Part shown: positions 42,988 through 51,348 of the stretch, piece after piece
How the letters are laid out: the number at the start of each line of letters is the position of its first letter
How positions within the stretch are numbered: the stretch's first letter is position 1
Source of the DNA: Pseudomonas sp. FEN
GTDB taxonomy: Bacteria > Pseudomonadota > Gammaproteobacteria > Pseudomonadales > Pseudomonadaceae
DNA: 64,000 nucleotides
Assembly (NCBI RefSeq): GCF_904067045.1
Contig: NZ_CAJFDC010000036.1
Location: 1,256,001-1,320,000, forward strand
Direction of reading: 5' to 3'
Program-made: the position numbers and the translations under genes
Notes under the pieces: generated by a model
Databases searched by the model: none
The model's input: the letters and a program-made list of their open reading frames with translations, nothing else
Told to the model about the DNA's origin: nothing

Positions 42988-43094
42988 AACCGCGCCAGGC
43001 TTCAAACTTCCCCAGTCGGGGCAAGCCTCATTACCACAAGACAACCTGCAACCGTCCTCGCGTACAATGCCCACTGCCCTTGTCGGAGAACCCC

Positions 43095-43733
43095 ATGACC
43101 CGCCCCGCCACCGCTCGCAAACCTCGCGCACGCAGCCAGGCCCGGATCGACTCGATCCTCGACGCCGCCCGCACCTTGCTTGCCGCCGAAGGCGTGGCCA
43201 GTCTGTCGATCTACAGCGTGGCGGAACGGGCCGGGATTCCACCGTCCTCGGTCTATCATTTCTTCGCCAGCGTCCCGGCCCTGCTCGAAGCCCTGACCAA
43301 TGATGTGCATGCGGCCTTTCGCGCCACCCTGCAGGCACCCATCGACCACCAGGCTCTTACCAGTTGGCGTGACCTGTCCCGGCTGGTGGAGCAGCGGATG
43401 CTGAACATCTACGAGGAGGATGCGGCGGCGCGTCAGTTGATCCTCGCGCAGCACGGCCTGACCGAGGTCACCCAGGCCGACCGCCAGCACGACATTGAGC
43501 TCGGCGACCTGATGCACAAGCTGTTTATCCGGCATTTCGAGTTACCGACGTTGCCGACCGAGGTCGATGTATTCGCCTTGGCGATGGAGCTGGGGGATCG
43601 GGTCTATGCGCGCTCGGTGCAACTGCACGACCAGATCACGCCGCGCATGGCCGAGGAAGGGATGCGCGTGTTCGATGCCTATCTGGGGCTGTATTTGCCG
43701 CCGTATCTGCCCCGGCGCGAAAGCCCGCTCTGA
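43095..43733 (+). CDS. TetR-family transcriptional regulator
   Basis: A 212-residue TetR repressor with an N-terminal helix-turn-helix (SIYSVAERAGIPPSSVYHFF) and an all-helical ligand domain. The start at 43095 is preceded by CGGAGAA. It stands alone between the spu locus and the tau genes and could control either or neither. No ligand can be inferred. Confidence 0.85.
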   Translation: MTRPATARKPRARSQARIDSILDAARTLLAAEGVASLSIYSVAERAGIPPSSVYHFFASVPALLEALTNDVHAAFRATLQAPIDHQALTSWRDLSRLVEQRMLNIYEEDAAARQLILAQHGLTEVTQADRQHDIELGDLMHKLFIRHFELPTLPTEVDVFALAMELGDRVYARSVQLHDQITPRMAEEGMRVFDAYLGLYLPPYLPRRESPL

Positions 43734-43771
43734 TAAACGACTCGATTTTCCGCCCAGACACAAATCCACGA

Positions 43772-43890
43772 ATGTGGGAGCTTGTCGGAGCGCCGCTCCG
43801 CCGCGAAGAACGGTAACGCGGTATATCTGAAAAACCGCGGCGCGCTCTTCGCGGCGGTGCGGCGCTCCGAAAAGCTCCGCCCCCAACAGG
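43772..43890. repeat. Extended REP-type inverted repeat pair
   Basis: TGTGGGAGCTTGTCGGAGCG near 43773 is mirrored by the GCGCTCCGAAAAGCTCCGCC copy near 43862; CCGCCGCGAAG and CTTCGCGGCGG pair inside. It lies between the convergent TetR and tauD genes. Confidence 0.7.
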
Positions 43891-43916
43891 AATCCGTGCT
43901 CACAAGGCAATGGTGT

Positions 43917-44750
43917 TCAGAACGGCACATCGCCGAGAATGGTCGCGCGGTGCATCACCCGCCGGTTCGGCCGGTAGTCGTCCACCGCGTAATGCTGGGT
44001 CACGCGGTTGTCCCAGAATGCCACGTCATTCTCCTGCCAGCGCCAGCGGATGGTGAACTCCGGGCGCGTGGCGTGGACGAACAGCAACTTGAGAATCGCC
44101 TCGCTCTCGGCCTCTCCCAGCTCGTTGATACGGGTGGTGAAGCCCTCATTGACGAACAACGCCTTGCGCCCGCTCACCGGGTGCGTACGGACCACTGGGT
44201 GCGACAGCGGCGGATTGTTCTTGCGGGTCAGTTCCCAGCGCGCCAGATCCTCGGGGGTGCCGCCGAAGCGCTCGACGGGAAACGACTTGATGAAATCATG
44301 CGTGGCCGTCAGTCCATCCAGCAGTTGTCGCAACGGCGCCGACAAGGCCTCGAACGCCGCGATGCCGCTGGCCCACAAGGTATCGCCACCAAACGCCGGC
44401 AGTTGCTTGGCGCTCAGCACCGCCCCCAACGCCGGGGTCGGCAAGAAGGTCACGTCGGTATGCCAGACCGCATTATCGCGCACGTCGGTCACCGCCGTGT
44501 CGAGAATCAGCACCTCAGGCTGCTCAGGGACGTTCGGGTAGATCGGATGAATATGCAAGTCACCGAAATACGCCGCGAATGTAGCCTGCTGCAACGGGTT
44601 CAACGGTTGGTTACGAAAGAACAACACCTGATACTTGAGCAGCGCGTGCTGGATCGCATCACGCTGTTCGGCGGTCAACGGCCGGTTCAGCGCAATCCCA
44701 TCGATCTGCGCGCCCAAAGCGGCGCTCAGGGGAGTAATAGTCAAGCTCAT
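43917..44750 (-). CDS. tauD: Taurine dioxygenase
   Basis: A 277-residue Fe(II)/2-oxoglutarate dioxygenase that splits taurine to sulfite and aminoacetaldehyde under sulfate starvation. Iron ligands His97 and Asp99 (VWHTDVTF) and the distal His in WDNRVTQHYAVDDY are present, as is the 2-oxoglutarate Arg region (PNRRVMHRATI). Start 44750 follows AAGAGAT. It is the last gene of the tauABCD unit, 57 bases after tauC. Confidence 0.92.
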   Translation of the reverse strand: MSLTITPLSAALGAQIDGIALNRPLTAEQRDAIQHALLKYQVLFFRNQPLNPLQQATFAAYFGDLHIHPIYPNVPEQPEVLILDTAVTDVRDNAVWHTDVTFLPTPALGAVLSAKQLPAFGGDTLWASGIAAFEALSAPLRQLLDGLTATHDFIKSFPVERFGGTPEDLARWELTRKNNPPLSHPVVRTHPVSGRKALFVNEGFTTRINELGEAESEAILKLLFVHATRPEFTIRWRWQENDVAFWDNRVTQHYAVDDYRPNRRVMHRATILGDVPF

Positions 44751-44807
44751 GATCGATCTCTTCAAATACCGGCCGGGCGGCCGGCGTAGTCAATATGTCG
44801 CGGCCTG

Positions 44808-45638
44808 TCAGTGAGCCTGGCCGTGCCACGGCACCAGCTTGCGTTGCAAGGCGCGCAAGCCCATCTCCATGGCAAAGGCGATAAAGGCGATCACCAGGAT
44901 TCCCAGCACCACCACATCGGTCACCAGGAACTGCGCCGCCGACTGCACCATGAACCCCAGGCCGCTGGTGGCGGCGATCAGTTCAGCGGCCACCAGGGTC
45001 GACCAGCCCACGCCGAGGCCAATACGTACACCGGTGAGAATGTCCGGCAGGGCGCTGGGCAGGATCACATGACGAATCAGTTGGATACGGCTGGCGCCCA
45101 AAGATTGCGCGGCCCGCAGCTTGGCCGGATCGACCGTGCGTACACCGGTGGCCGTGGCGATGGCGATCGGGGCGAAAATCGCCAGGTAAATCAGCAGCAC
45201 TTTCGACAACTCGCCGATCCCGCACCAGATAACGATCAAGGGCAGATAGGCCAGTGGCGGAATCGGCCGATAGAATTCGATCAGTGGATCGAGAATGCCC
45301 TGGGCGATACGGTTGTGACCGATGGCGATTCCCAGCGGAATCGCGCTCAGCACCGCAAAGCCCAGGGCCAGGCCGATACGCCCCAGGCTCGCCCCCAAGT
45401 GCTGCCACAGCGTCGAGTCCATGTAGCCCTTGGTCGCCAGCAGCCAGCCCTTCTCCAACACCGCGCCAGGCGGCGGCAGAAACAACGGCTCGATAATGCC
45501 GACAGCGGTCACCGCCCACCAGAACACGATCAAGCTCAGCAGGGTCAGCACGCTGATCCAGCGCGTACTCAAGCGGCGCCGTAGCGGTACTGCTTGCGGT
45601 TTGCTCGTTACCGTCACCGGCAATTCATAGCTGCTCAT
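44808..45638 (-). CDS. tauC: Taurine ABC transporter permease
   Basis: A 276-residue permease with about six membrane helices and the EAA loop RAAQSLGASRIQLIRHVILP. It should form the taurine import channel with the TauB ATPase. Its ATG overlaps the tauB stop (ATGA), so its translation would depend on ribosomes finishing tauB, which is interrupted in this sequence. The gene itself is intact. Confidence 0.92.
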   Translation of the reverse strand: MSSYELPVTVTSKPQAVPLRRRLSTRWISVLTLLSLIVFWWAVTAVGIIEPLFLPPPGAVLEKGWLLATKGYMDSTLWQHLGASLGRIGLALGFAVLSAIPLGIAIGHNRIAQGILDPLIEFYRPIPPLAYLPLIVIWCGIGELSKVLLIYLAIFAPIAIATATGVRTVDPAKLRAAQSLGASRIQLIRHVILPSALPDILTGVRIGLGVGWSTLVAAELIAATSGLGFMVQSAAQFLVTDVVVLGILVIAFIAFAMEMGLRALQRKLVPWHGQAH

Positions 45639-46428
45639 ACGAACGCCTGCCGCTGGGTGGTGTTGCGCTGGGAGAACACGCGAGCCAGCACATGCTCGCG
45701 GGTTTCGATAAAACGCGGGTCGGACTTGATCGCCCGGGCCGATTCGCCGGCGCTGTAGCGCTGGCCGAAATCCAGGCTCAGGCGCTCGACGATCCGCCCC
45801 GGCTCAGGTGCCAGCAGAATCAACTCGGAGGCGAGAAAAACCGCTTCTTCTATATCGTGGGTAATCAGGAATACCGGCTTGGCGGTACGCTGCCAGACTT
45901 GCAACAAAAGCTCCTGCATCTGTTCGCGAGTGAAGGCATCAAGGGCCCGAACGGCTCATCCATCAGCAACACCCGAGGGTCCGCCGCCAATGCACGAGCC
46001 AAACCGACCCGCTGTTTCTGGCCACCGGAAAGTTGCCAGATCCGACGCTTATCGAAGCCGACCAGGTCCACCAGCGCGAGCATTTCCCGGGCAAGGCTTT
46101 CACGCGGTTCCCGGGGCACGCCCGCCAGCTCCAGGCCGAAACCGACGTTGGCCAGCACATCCTGCCAGGGCAACAAGGCGTCATCCTGGAACACCACGCC
46201 GCGCTCGGCGCTCGGGCCCTTGACGGGCACGCCGTCGAGGGTGATGCGACCGGCGCTCGGCTCGACGAAGCCGGCGATCAGGTTCAGCAGCGAGGTCTTG
46301 CCACTCCCCGAGGGCCCCAGGGCCACCAGCAACTGCCGGGGGCCGAGGCTGAAGGAAATATCCGCCAGCACCGGCTCGGCCGCGCCGGGGTACTGTGCGC
46401 CGATGCGCTCCAGCTGTAACAAGGCCAT
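45635..46428 (-). pseudogene. tauB: Taurine ABC transporter ATPase, frameshifted
   Basis: The frame from 46428 encodes Walker A GPSGSGKTS (38-46), the signature QLSGGQKQRVGLARAL and Walker B VLLMDEPFG, then goes out of frame at about residue 161. A second frame resumes after it and continues to 45635 with MQELLLQVWQ, ITHDIEEAVFLAS (H-loop) and the normal C-terminus. The break is in the run TTCGGGCCCTTGATGCC at about 45943-45948, where TTC-GGN-GCC-CTT-GAT is expected, so one base is missing. The broken product would lack the D-loop and H-loop and be non-functional. A sequencing error is the alternative. Confidence 0.85.
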
Positions 46429-46449
46429 GACGAGGACTCCTCGGCTGAA

Positions 46450-47427
46450 TCAATTGGTGATGAACTTGGCGTTCACATAAGGGGCGTAGTCCGGCAGCAC
46501 CGCTTCGACCTTGCCCTGCTCTTTCAGGAAGACGGCGGTATCGGTAATGGCCTGGGCCGTCGGCTTGCCGAGCACCGTGACCTGGTCGGCCGCCAGTGGA
46601 TAGACGTTACCTTGCAGCAGCAGGGGAATGTCGGACGCCTTGGCCCCGGAGAGCTTCACCAGCTTGTCGACATTGCCCTTGTCCGCCAGCCAGGCTTGCG
46701 GGTCCTTGCGGTACTCGGCGTAGGCATCCAGGGTGACCTTGGCGAAGGCCTTGACGATCTCCGGGTGCTTCTCGGCGAAGTCCTTGCGCACGATCCAGGC
46801 ATCGAAGGTCGGCGCGCCGAACTTGGCCAACTCACCGGAGGTGATCAGCACCTTGCCGTTTTCCTTGGCCACGCCCAGGGCCGGGTCCCAGACGTAAGTG
46901 GCATCGATATCACCGCGTTTCCAGGCGGCGATAATGGCCGGCGGCGCCAGGTTGAGAATCTGCACTTTCGACGGGTCGATGTTCCAGTGCTTCAGGGCGG
47001 CCAGCAGGCTGTAGTGGCCGGTGGAGACGAAAGGCACCGCGACCTTCTTGCCGATCAGGTCCTGGGGCGAGTTGATCCCGGAACCGTTACGGCTCACCAG
47101 GGCCTCGGCGGCGCCGATCTGGGTGGCGATCAGGAAGGTTTCCACCGGTACCTTGCGGCTGATGGCCGCAGTCAGCGGGCTCGAACCGAGGTAGCCGATC
47201 TGCACATCACCCGAAGCAATGGCCGCGATGATATCGGCGCCGTTATCGAATTTGCGCCAGTCGATCTTCGCTTGCGTGGCTTTCTCGTAGGCACCGTCGG
47301 CCTGGGCGACTTTCGCCGGATCGACAGTGGTCTGGTAGGCCACGGTGACGTCGGCAGCCTGCGCGAACAAGCTGGCCGCGGCCAGGGACAAGGCCGCCAG
47401 GAGGCGGAGTGGAGCATGCGGTTTCAT
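46450..47427 (-). CDS. tauA: Taurine-binding periplasmic protein
   Basis: A 325-residue ABC substrate-binding protein with a signal peptide ending near residue 25 (FAQA). Sequences such as VAYQTTVDPAKVAQADG and GSSPLTAAISRKVPVETF are typical of TauA. It is the first gene of tauABCD. The 700-base upstream gap carries AT-rich motifs shared with the lsfA and ssuE upstream regions. Confidence 0.92.
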   Translation of the reverse strand: MKPHAPLRLLAALSLAAASLFAQAADVTVAYQTTVDPAKVAQADGAYEKATQAKIDWRKFDNGADIIAAIASGDVQIGYLGSSPLTAAISRKVPVETFLIATQIGAAEALVSRNGSGINSPQDLIGKKVAVPFVSTGHYSLLAALKHWNIDPSKVQILNLAPPAIIAAWKRGDIDATYVWDPALGVAKENGKVLITSGELAKFGAPTFDAWIVRKDFAEKHPEIVKAFAKVTLDAYAEYRKDPQAWLADKGNVDKLVKLSGAKASDIPLLLQGNVYPLAADQVTVLGKPTAQAITDTAVFLKEQGKVEAVLPDYAPYVNAKFITN

Positions 47428-47490
47428 GGGATAGTTCCTCGACAGGCGACCGGTAATCGGTATGTCGAGAGACTAAATGATCTAAGAACT

Positions 47491-47512
47491 GAAAAATAAA
47501 TAACTTATTTAC
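47491..47512 (-). promoter_or_regulatory. AT-rich motif upstream of tauA
   Basis: AAAAATAAATAACTTATTTA lies about 65 bases before the tauA start. A TTGACT at about 47527 on the minus strand could be a -35 box. Related AATAAATAA words occur before lsfA and ssuE, so a common sulfur-starvation regulator (CysB- or Cbl-like, inferred) may bind here. Confidence 0.4.
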
Positions 47513-47781
47513 ATTAGCTTATGAGTCAAAACAGCGCAGCTTCCACGGCGACGGCCACGCTGAACCTTACCTCGCCTACACTGGCGGCAACCAACCGCAA
47601 AGGGCCGCAAGTCAGGGAAAAATCGACATAAGAACTAGAAACCGACGAATGAAGGTGCACGCCGCGTTTTTTCTTCTATGGTTCTCTGCGTAACACCGTA
47701 CCAGCCGTCTGGCTGAATCAGTCAAGCGCTGTAATGATTTGACGGGGGTAGCAGCATTTAGCCATGATTGCGGCGCTTTTT

Positions 47782-47797
47782 TGAACATTCATGTTCA
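47782..47797. promoter_or_regulatory. Palindrome TGAACAT-TC-ATGTTCA
   Basis: Seven-base arms perfectly repeated around a 2-base spacer, about 340 bases before the porin start and 355 bases before tauA. The form is that of an operator for a dimeric regulator; the regulator is unknown. Confidence 0.45.
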
Positions 47798-48136
47798 TGA
47801 GAACTTATCTCAAATACAGATTGATCTAAAAAGTGGCTAAAAAGACCTTTCAGAAATAAGCTTGGAGGCCGATACAGTTCTCAGGCTTGGGAAAATGCTC
47901 AGGCAGGTTATTCCTGAATCGTCTTAAAAAGTACGAAATAGTTCTTTTTAGGTTTATGACGAATTTCATTACCCTATAAAGACCAAATTTTCGGCGATTA
48001 GACCAAAGTCTAGGCATGGTTTGTTACGATTGACTTACCAGTCACGATCTGGTGCTAATCGCGCATCTGTGGCTATAAAGGGACGCTAGATCCCCGGCCA
48101 GGACACACAAAAATTAGAAATGAGAGGAGCAGTACC

Positions 48137-49498
48137 ATGAAGAAGTCCACCTTGGCCCTGGCTGTGGCCGTAGGGGTTTTGGCGCAACAGGCTCATGCAG
48201 AAACGCAAGCCGAAGCCAAAGGTTTCATCGAAGGCGCAACGTCGACCCTGGGTCTGCGTAACTTCTACATCAATACCGACAACCGTAGCGGCCCTAGCAC
48301 CGCCACCAGCGGCAGCAAGAACGCAGAATGGGGCCAAGGCTTCGATCTGCGCTTCAACTCTGGATACACTCAAGGTACTGTCGGCTTCGGTGTGGATGCC
48401 ATTGGCCTGTATGGCGTGCGTCTGGACTCCAGCCACGCTAACCACGGCAACATGAACGGTACACTTTCGGGTGGTACTGTCTTCCCAACCGACGGCAACG
48501 AAGCCGTTCCCGACTTCGCTAGCCTGGGTCTGACCGGCAAGGTCCGCGTTTCGCAGACCGAACTGAAAGTCGGCACCCTGCAACCGAACAACCCGGTCAT
48601 CAAATACAACGACGGTCGTCTGCTGCCACAAACCTTCACGGGTGGCGAGATCAAGTCCAACGAGATCAAGGACCTGACTCTGACCGGTGGCCTGATCAAC
48701 TCGGCGAAAGGTCGTAACTCCAGCAACGACGCAGACCTTTCCATCGCTGGAGCCAACAAAAGCTCCAACTACGACACAGGCAAGTTCAGCAACAAGTTCT
48801 ACTACGCCGGTGCCGACTACAAGATCACCAAGGATCTGATTGCTTCGTACTACTTTGGCGAGCTGAAAGACTTCTACTCGCAGAACTTCCTGGGTCTGGT
48901 ACACAACTGGGCCATCGGTCCTGGCGTACTGAAAAGCGACCTGCGCTACTACCGTAGCCGCGACAACGGTGCCAACGGCAACACCACTGGCTACTTCACC
49001 TCCGGCTACTACCCAGACAACGTCAGCAAAACAGCTGGCAAGGTCGACAACGATCTGTACAGCTACCTGGCCCTGTACTCGGTTGCCGGTCACACCTTCG
49101 GTGGCGGTTATCAGTACACCAAAGGCGATAGCGACTTCCCATGGTTGAACCAGGGTGACGGCTCGTCGAACAGCACCATCACCGACATGCAGATCCAGAA
49201 GTTCGCTCGCGCTGGCGAACGTACCTGGCAAGCTCGCTACGCCTATGACTTCGCCAAGGTCGGCGTCCCTGGCCTGACCGCCGGTGTGATCTACCTGCGC
49301 GGCACCAATATCCAGACGACCGCTAGCGACAAGAACGAGTGGGAGCGCGATATCAGCTTGGCTTACGTGGTACCGGAAGGCACCTTCAAAAACCTGGGTG
49401 TTGCCTGGAAAAACGCCATGTGGCGCACCAACCTTGTCAACACTCGCACCCAAGACGAAAACCGTCTGATCGTCAGCTACTCGATCCCGCTGCTGTAA
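48137..49498 (+). CDS. OprD-family outer-membrane porin
   Basis: A 453-residue porin with a signal peptide (MKKSTLALAVAVGVLAQQAHA) and an 18-stranded OprD/OccD-type barrel. Typical features are the RNFYINTDNR N-terminal strand, GFDLRFNSGYTQGTVGFGVD, and a C-terminal NRLIVSYSIPLL strand. OprE-like members are closest by eye. It sits between tauA and lsfA-ssu, which suggests (inference) a channel for sulfonates or sulfate esters. GAGGAG precedes the ATG. A six-codon frame (ATG at 48120) overlaps the start but is probably chance. Confidence 0.9.
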   Translation: MKKSTLALAVAVGVLAQQAHAETQAEAKGFIEGATSTLGLRNFYINTDNRSGPSTATSGSKNAEWGQGFDLRFNSGYTQGTVGFGVDAIGLYGVRLDSSHANHGNMNGTLSGGTVFPTDGNEAVPDFASLGLTGKVRVSQTELKVGTLQPNNPVIKYNDGRLLPQTFTGGEIKSNEIKDLTLTGGLINSAKGRNSSNDADLSIAGANKSSNYDTGKFSNKFYYAGADYKITKDLIASYYFGELKDFYSQNFLGLVHNWAIGPGVLKSDLRYYRSRDNGANGNTTGYFTSGYYPDNVSKTAGKVDNDLYSYLALYSVAGHTFGGGYQYTKGDSDFPWLNQGDGSSNSTITDMQIQKFARAGERTWQARYAYDFAKVGVPGLTAGVIYLRGTNIQTTASDKNEWERDISLAYVVPEGTFKNLGVAWKNAMWRTNLVNTRTQDENRLIVSYSIPLL

Positions 49499-49523
49499 GC
49501 GTGACCGTGTAAATTGAGATCCA

Positions 49524-49554
49524 CACTCAGCCCGGCGCAATGCCGGGCTGAGTG
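49524..49554 (+). terminator. Terminator hairpin of the porin gene
   Basis: CACTCAGCCCGGC and GCCGGGCTGAGTG form a perfect 13-pair stem with a GCAAT loop, 25 bases after the stop codon. The T-tract after it is weak, but the stem is very stable. Confidence 0.75.
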
Positions 49555-49716
49555 CTTCACCTACTGCCTGACACTAGCTTCAGCTTCGACTCGAACGCCA
49601 ACTTTCGACATCACGGCGCCAAGAACCCCACTGATTTACATCCCCTTAGCCCTCTCACAAGCTGTGGACAAGGTTGCTCCCGCGCGCGCCCGGCGTCCAA
49701 TGAAGAACTTTTTAAT

Positions 49717-49762
49717 ATTCAATTTAGATCTAAATAAATCGATATTTATTCTTTTTAAATAA
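49717..49762 (+). promoter_or_regulatory. AT-rich motif upstream of lsfA
   Basis: TCTAAATAAATCGATATTTA followed by TTCTTTTTAAATAAAA lies 50-95 bases before lsfA. It shares AAATAAAT words with the tauA and ssuE upstream regions. Confidence 0.4.
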
Positions 49763-49812
49763 AACCCAGCACAGGCACAGTAGACTCATCATGCACTCAC
49801 AGGAGCAGCACC

Positions 49813-50451
49813 ATGAGCCTAAGACTCGGCGACATCGCCCCCGACTTCGAGCAGGATTCCAGCGCCGGCACGATTCGTTTCCACGAGTGGCTCGGCGACA
49901 GTTGGGGCGTGCTGTTCTCCCACCCGGCGGACTTCACCCCGGTGTGCACCACCGAGCTGGGCTTTACCGCTAAGCTCAAGGACGAATTCGCCCGGCGCGG
50001 CGTCAAGGCCATCGCCCTGTCGGTGGACCCGGTGGACTCGCACAACAAGTGGATCGAGGACATCAACGAGACCCAGCACACCGTGGTCAACTTCCCGATC
50101 CTGGCCGATGCCGACCGCAAGGTCTCCGACCTCTACGACCTGATCCACCCGAATGCCAGCGACACCCTTACCGTGCGCTCGCTGTTCGTGATCGATCCGC
50201 ACAAGAAGGTGCGCCTGACCATTACCTACCCGGCCAGCACCGGACGCAATTTCCACGAGATCCTGCGGGTGATCGACTCCTTGCAACTCACCGACCACTA
50301 CAAGGTGGCCACTCCGGCCAACTGGCAGGACGGTGACGAGGTGGTCATCGTGCCATCGCTCAAGGACGAGGACGAAATCAACAAGCGCTTCCCGAAAGGC
50401 TACCGCGCGGTGAAACCCTACCTGCGCCTGACACCGCAGCCCAATCGCTGA
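49813..50451 (+). CDS. lsfA: 1-Cys peroxiredoxin, sulfur-starvation type
   Basis: A 212-residue peroxiredoxin of the 1-Cys (Prx6) group with the peroxidatic Cys45 in HPADFTPVCTTELG. It reduces peroxides in the cytoplasm. In P. putida, LsfA is made during sulfonate/sulfate-ester growth and its gene lies before ssuE (general knowledge); the same order is seen here. CAGGAGCAGCACC precedes the ATG. A perfect terminator separates it from ssuE. Confidence 0.93.
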   Translation: MSLRLGDIAPDFEQDSSAGTIRFHEWLGDSWGVLFSHPADFTPVCTTELGFTAKLKDEFARRGVKAIALSVDPVDSHNKWIEDINETQHTVVNFPILADADRKVSDLYDLIHPNASDTLTVRSLFVIDPHKKVRLTITYPASTGRNFHEILRVIDSLQLTDHYKVATPANWQDGDEVVIVPSLKDEDEINKRFPKGYRAVKPYLRLTPQPNR

Positions 50452-50485
50452 AAGCCATTTTTACCGACTCACAAAGCAGGGGTTT

Positions 50486-50512
50486 CAGGCCGTTTCGACG
50501 GCCTGTTTTTTT
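50486..50512 (+). terminator. Intrinsic terminator of lsfA
   Basis: CAGGCCGT-TTCG-ACGGCCTG followed by seven T: an 8-pair perfect stem with a tetraloop, 34 bases after the stop codon. Confidence 0.92.
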
Positions 50513-50538
50513 GCCCGGAAAACGCTCACCCGCATATT

Positions 50539-50590
50539 CAATTAAGGAATAAATAAATGAATAAATAAGATTTATGGATATATAAATCAG
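50539..50590 (+). promoter_or_regulatory. AT-rich motif upstream of ssuE
   Basis: AAGGAATAAATAAATGAATAAATAAG, then TATGGATATATAAATCAG, lies 75-125 bases before ssuE, just after the lsfA terminator. The AATAAATAA direct repeats match those before tauA and lsfA, so this probably belongs to a shared sulfur-starvation control signal. Confidence 0.45.
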
Positions 50591-50662
50591 CTGGTATGGT
50601 CTGTTTATCCCGGTGAGATCGCAGACCGCGAATCACCAACAACCGTTTAAGGAATTACCGGC

Positions 50663-51256
50663 ATGCTGGTCGTTACACTTGGAGGAAGCCCCAGCCAGCG
50701 ATCACGCTCGGGGGTGTTGCTGGACCAGGCCAAGCGCTGGCTGACCGCACAAGGAGTGGAAGTGGTGAGCTACCAGATCCGCGACTTCCCGCCCGAAGAC
50801 CTGCTGCACGCGCGCTTCGGCAGCCCGCAAATCATCGACCTGCTGCAACAGATCGAAAACGCCGATGGCCTGGTCATCGCCACGCCGGTGTACAAGGCCT
50901 CGTTCTCCGGCGCCCTGAAGACCGTGCTCGACCTGCTGCCCGAACGCGCCCTGAGCCACAAGGTGGTTTTGCCCATGGCCACCGGCGGCAGCATCGCCCA
51001 CATGCTCGCGGTGGATTACGCCCTCAAGCCGGTGCTGGCGGCGCTCAAGGCCCAGGAGATGCTCCACGGTATCTTCGCCGAGGACAGCCAGATCGCCTAT
51101 GCCGAGGGCAGCGCCCAGGCACAGTTGGCACCGGTGCTGGAACAGCGCCTGAACGAGGCCCTGGAACAGTTCCACAGCGCCTTGGCGCGACGCCCCAAGC
51201 CGTTGGACCCGACACTGCTCAATGATCGCCTGCTCAGTGCTCGCTGGAGCATCTGA
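50663..51256 (+). CDS. ssuE: NAD(P)H-dependent FMN reductase
   Basis: A 197-residue flavodoxin-like reductase that supplies FMNH2 to the SsuD monooxygenase. The phosphate-binding loop LGGSPSQRSRSG is near residue 5, and TPVYKASFSGALKTVLDLLP is the family core. AAGGAATTACC precedes the ATG. It is the first gene of ssuEADCBF. Confidence 0.93.
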   Translation: MLVVTLGGSPSQRSRSGVLLDQAKRWLTAQGVEVVSYQIRDFPPEDLLHARFGSPQIIDLLQQIENADGLVIATPVYKASFSGALKTVLDLLPERALSHKVVLPMATGGSIAHMLAVDYALKPVLAALKAQEMLHGIFAEDSQIAYAEGSAQAQLAPVLEQRLNEALEQFHSALARRPKPLDPTLLNDRLLSARWSI

Positions 51257-51348
51257 AGCGCTTTACCCGACACCGATGTACTGGCCTTACTCGCCCGCCA
51301 ACGGGCAAGCAGGTGCAGCCAAAACCCTCACAGCAAAAGGAGAGCGCC

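Larger units (their letters stand above)
42753..43094. other. Gap between spuI and the TetR gene
   Basis: 342 bases filled by the spuI terminator (42773-42807), a long REP-type pair (42856-42987), and about 100 bases that probably hold the promoter of the TetR gene. No additional gene is supported. Confidence 0.6.
47428..48136. other. Divergent regulatory gap between tauA and the porin gene
   Basis: 709 bases, unusually AT-rich for this genome and without a supported gene. The tauA side has an AATAAATAACTTATTTA cluster (about 47494-47511). The porin side contains a perfect palindrome (47782-47797), an imperfect one at about 47999-48014 (TTAGACCAAAGTCTA) and long A/T runs. The size suggests control by several factors, for example sulfur-starvation regulators. 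Confidence 0.6.
49499..49812. other. Gap between the porin and lsfA
   Basis: 314 bases with the porin terminator hairpin at the start and a strongly AT-rich stretch (about 49715-49765) just before lsfA that probably carries its promoter and operator. No gene is supported. Confidence 0.6.

Noticed and set aside
48120..48140. Six-codon frame (ATG...TGA) overlapping the porin start as a possible leader peptide
   Set aside because: It consists of the ribosome site itself and could arise by chance; there is no attenuator structure or codon bias in it.
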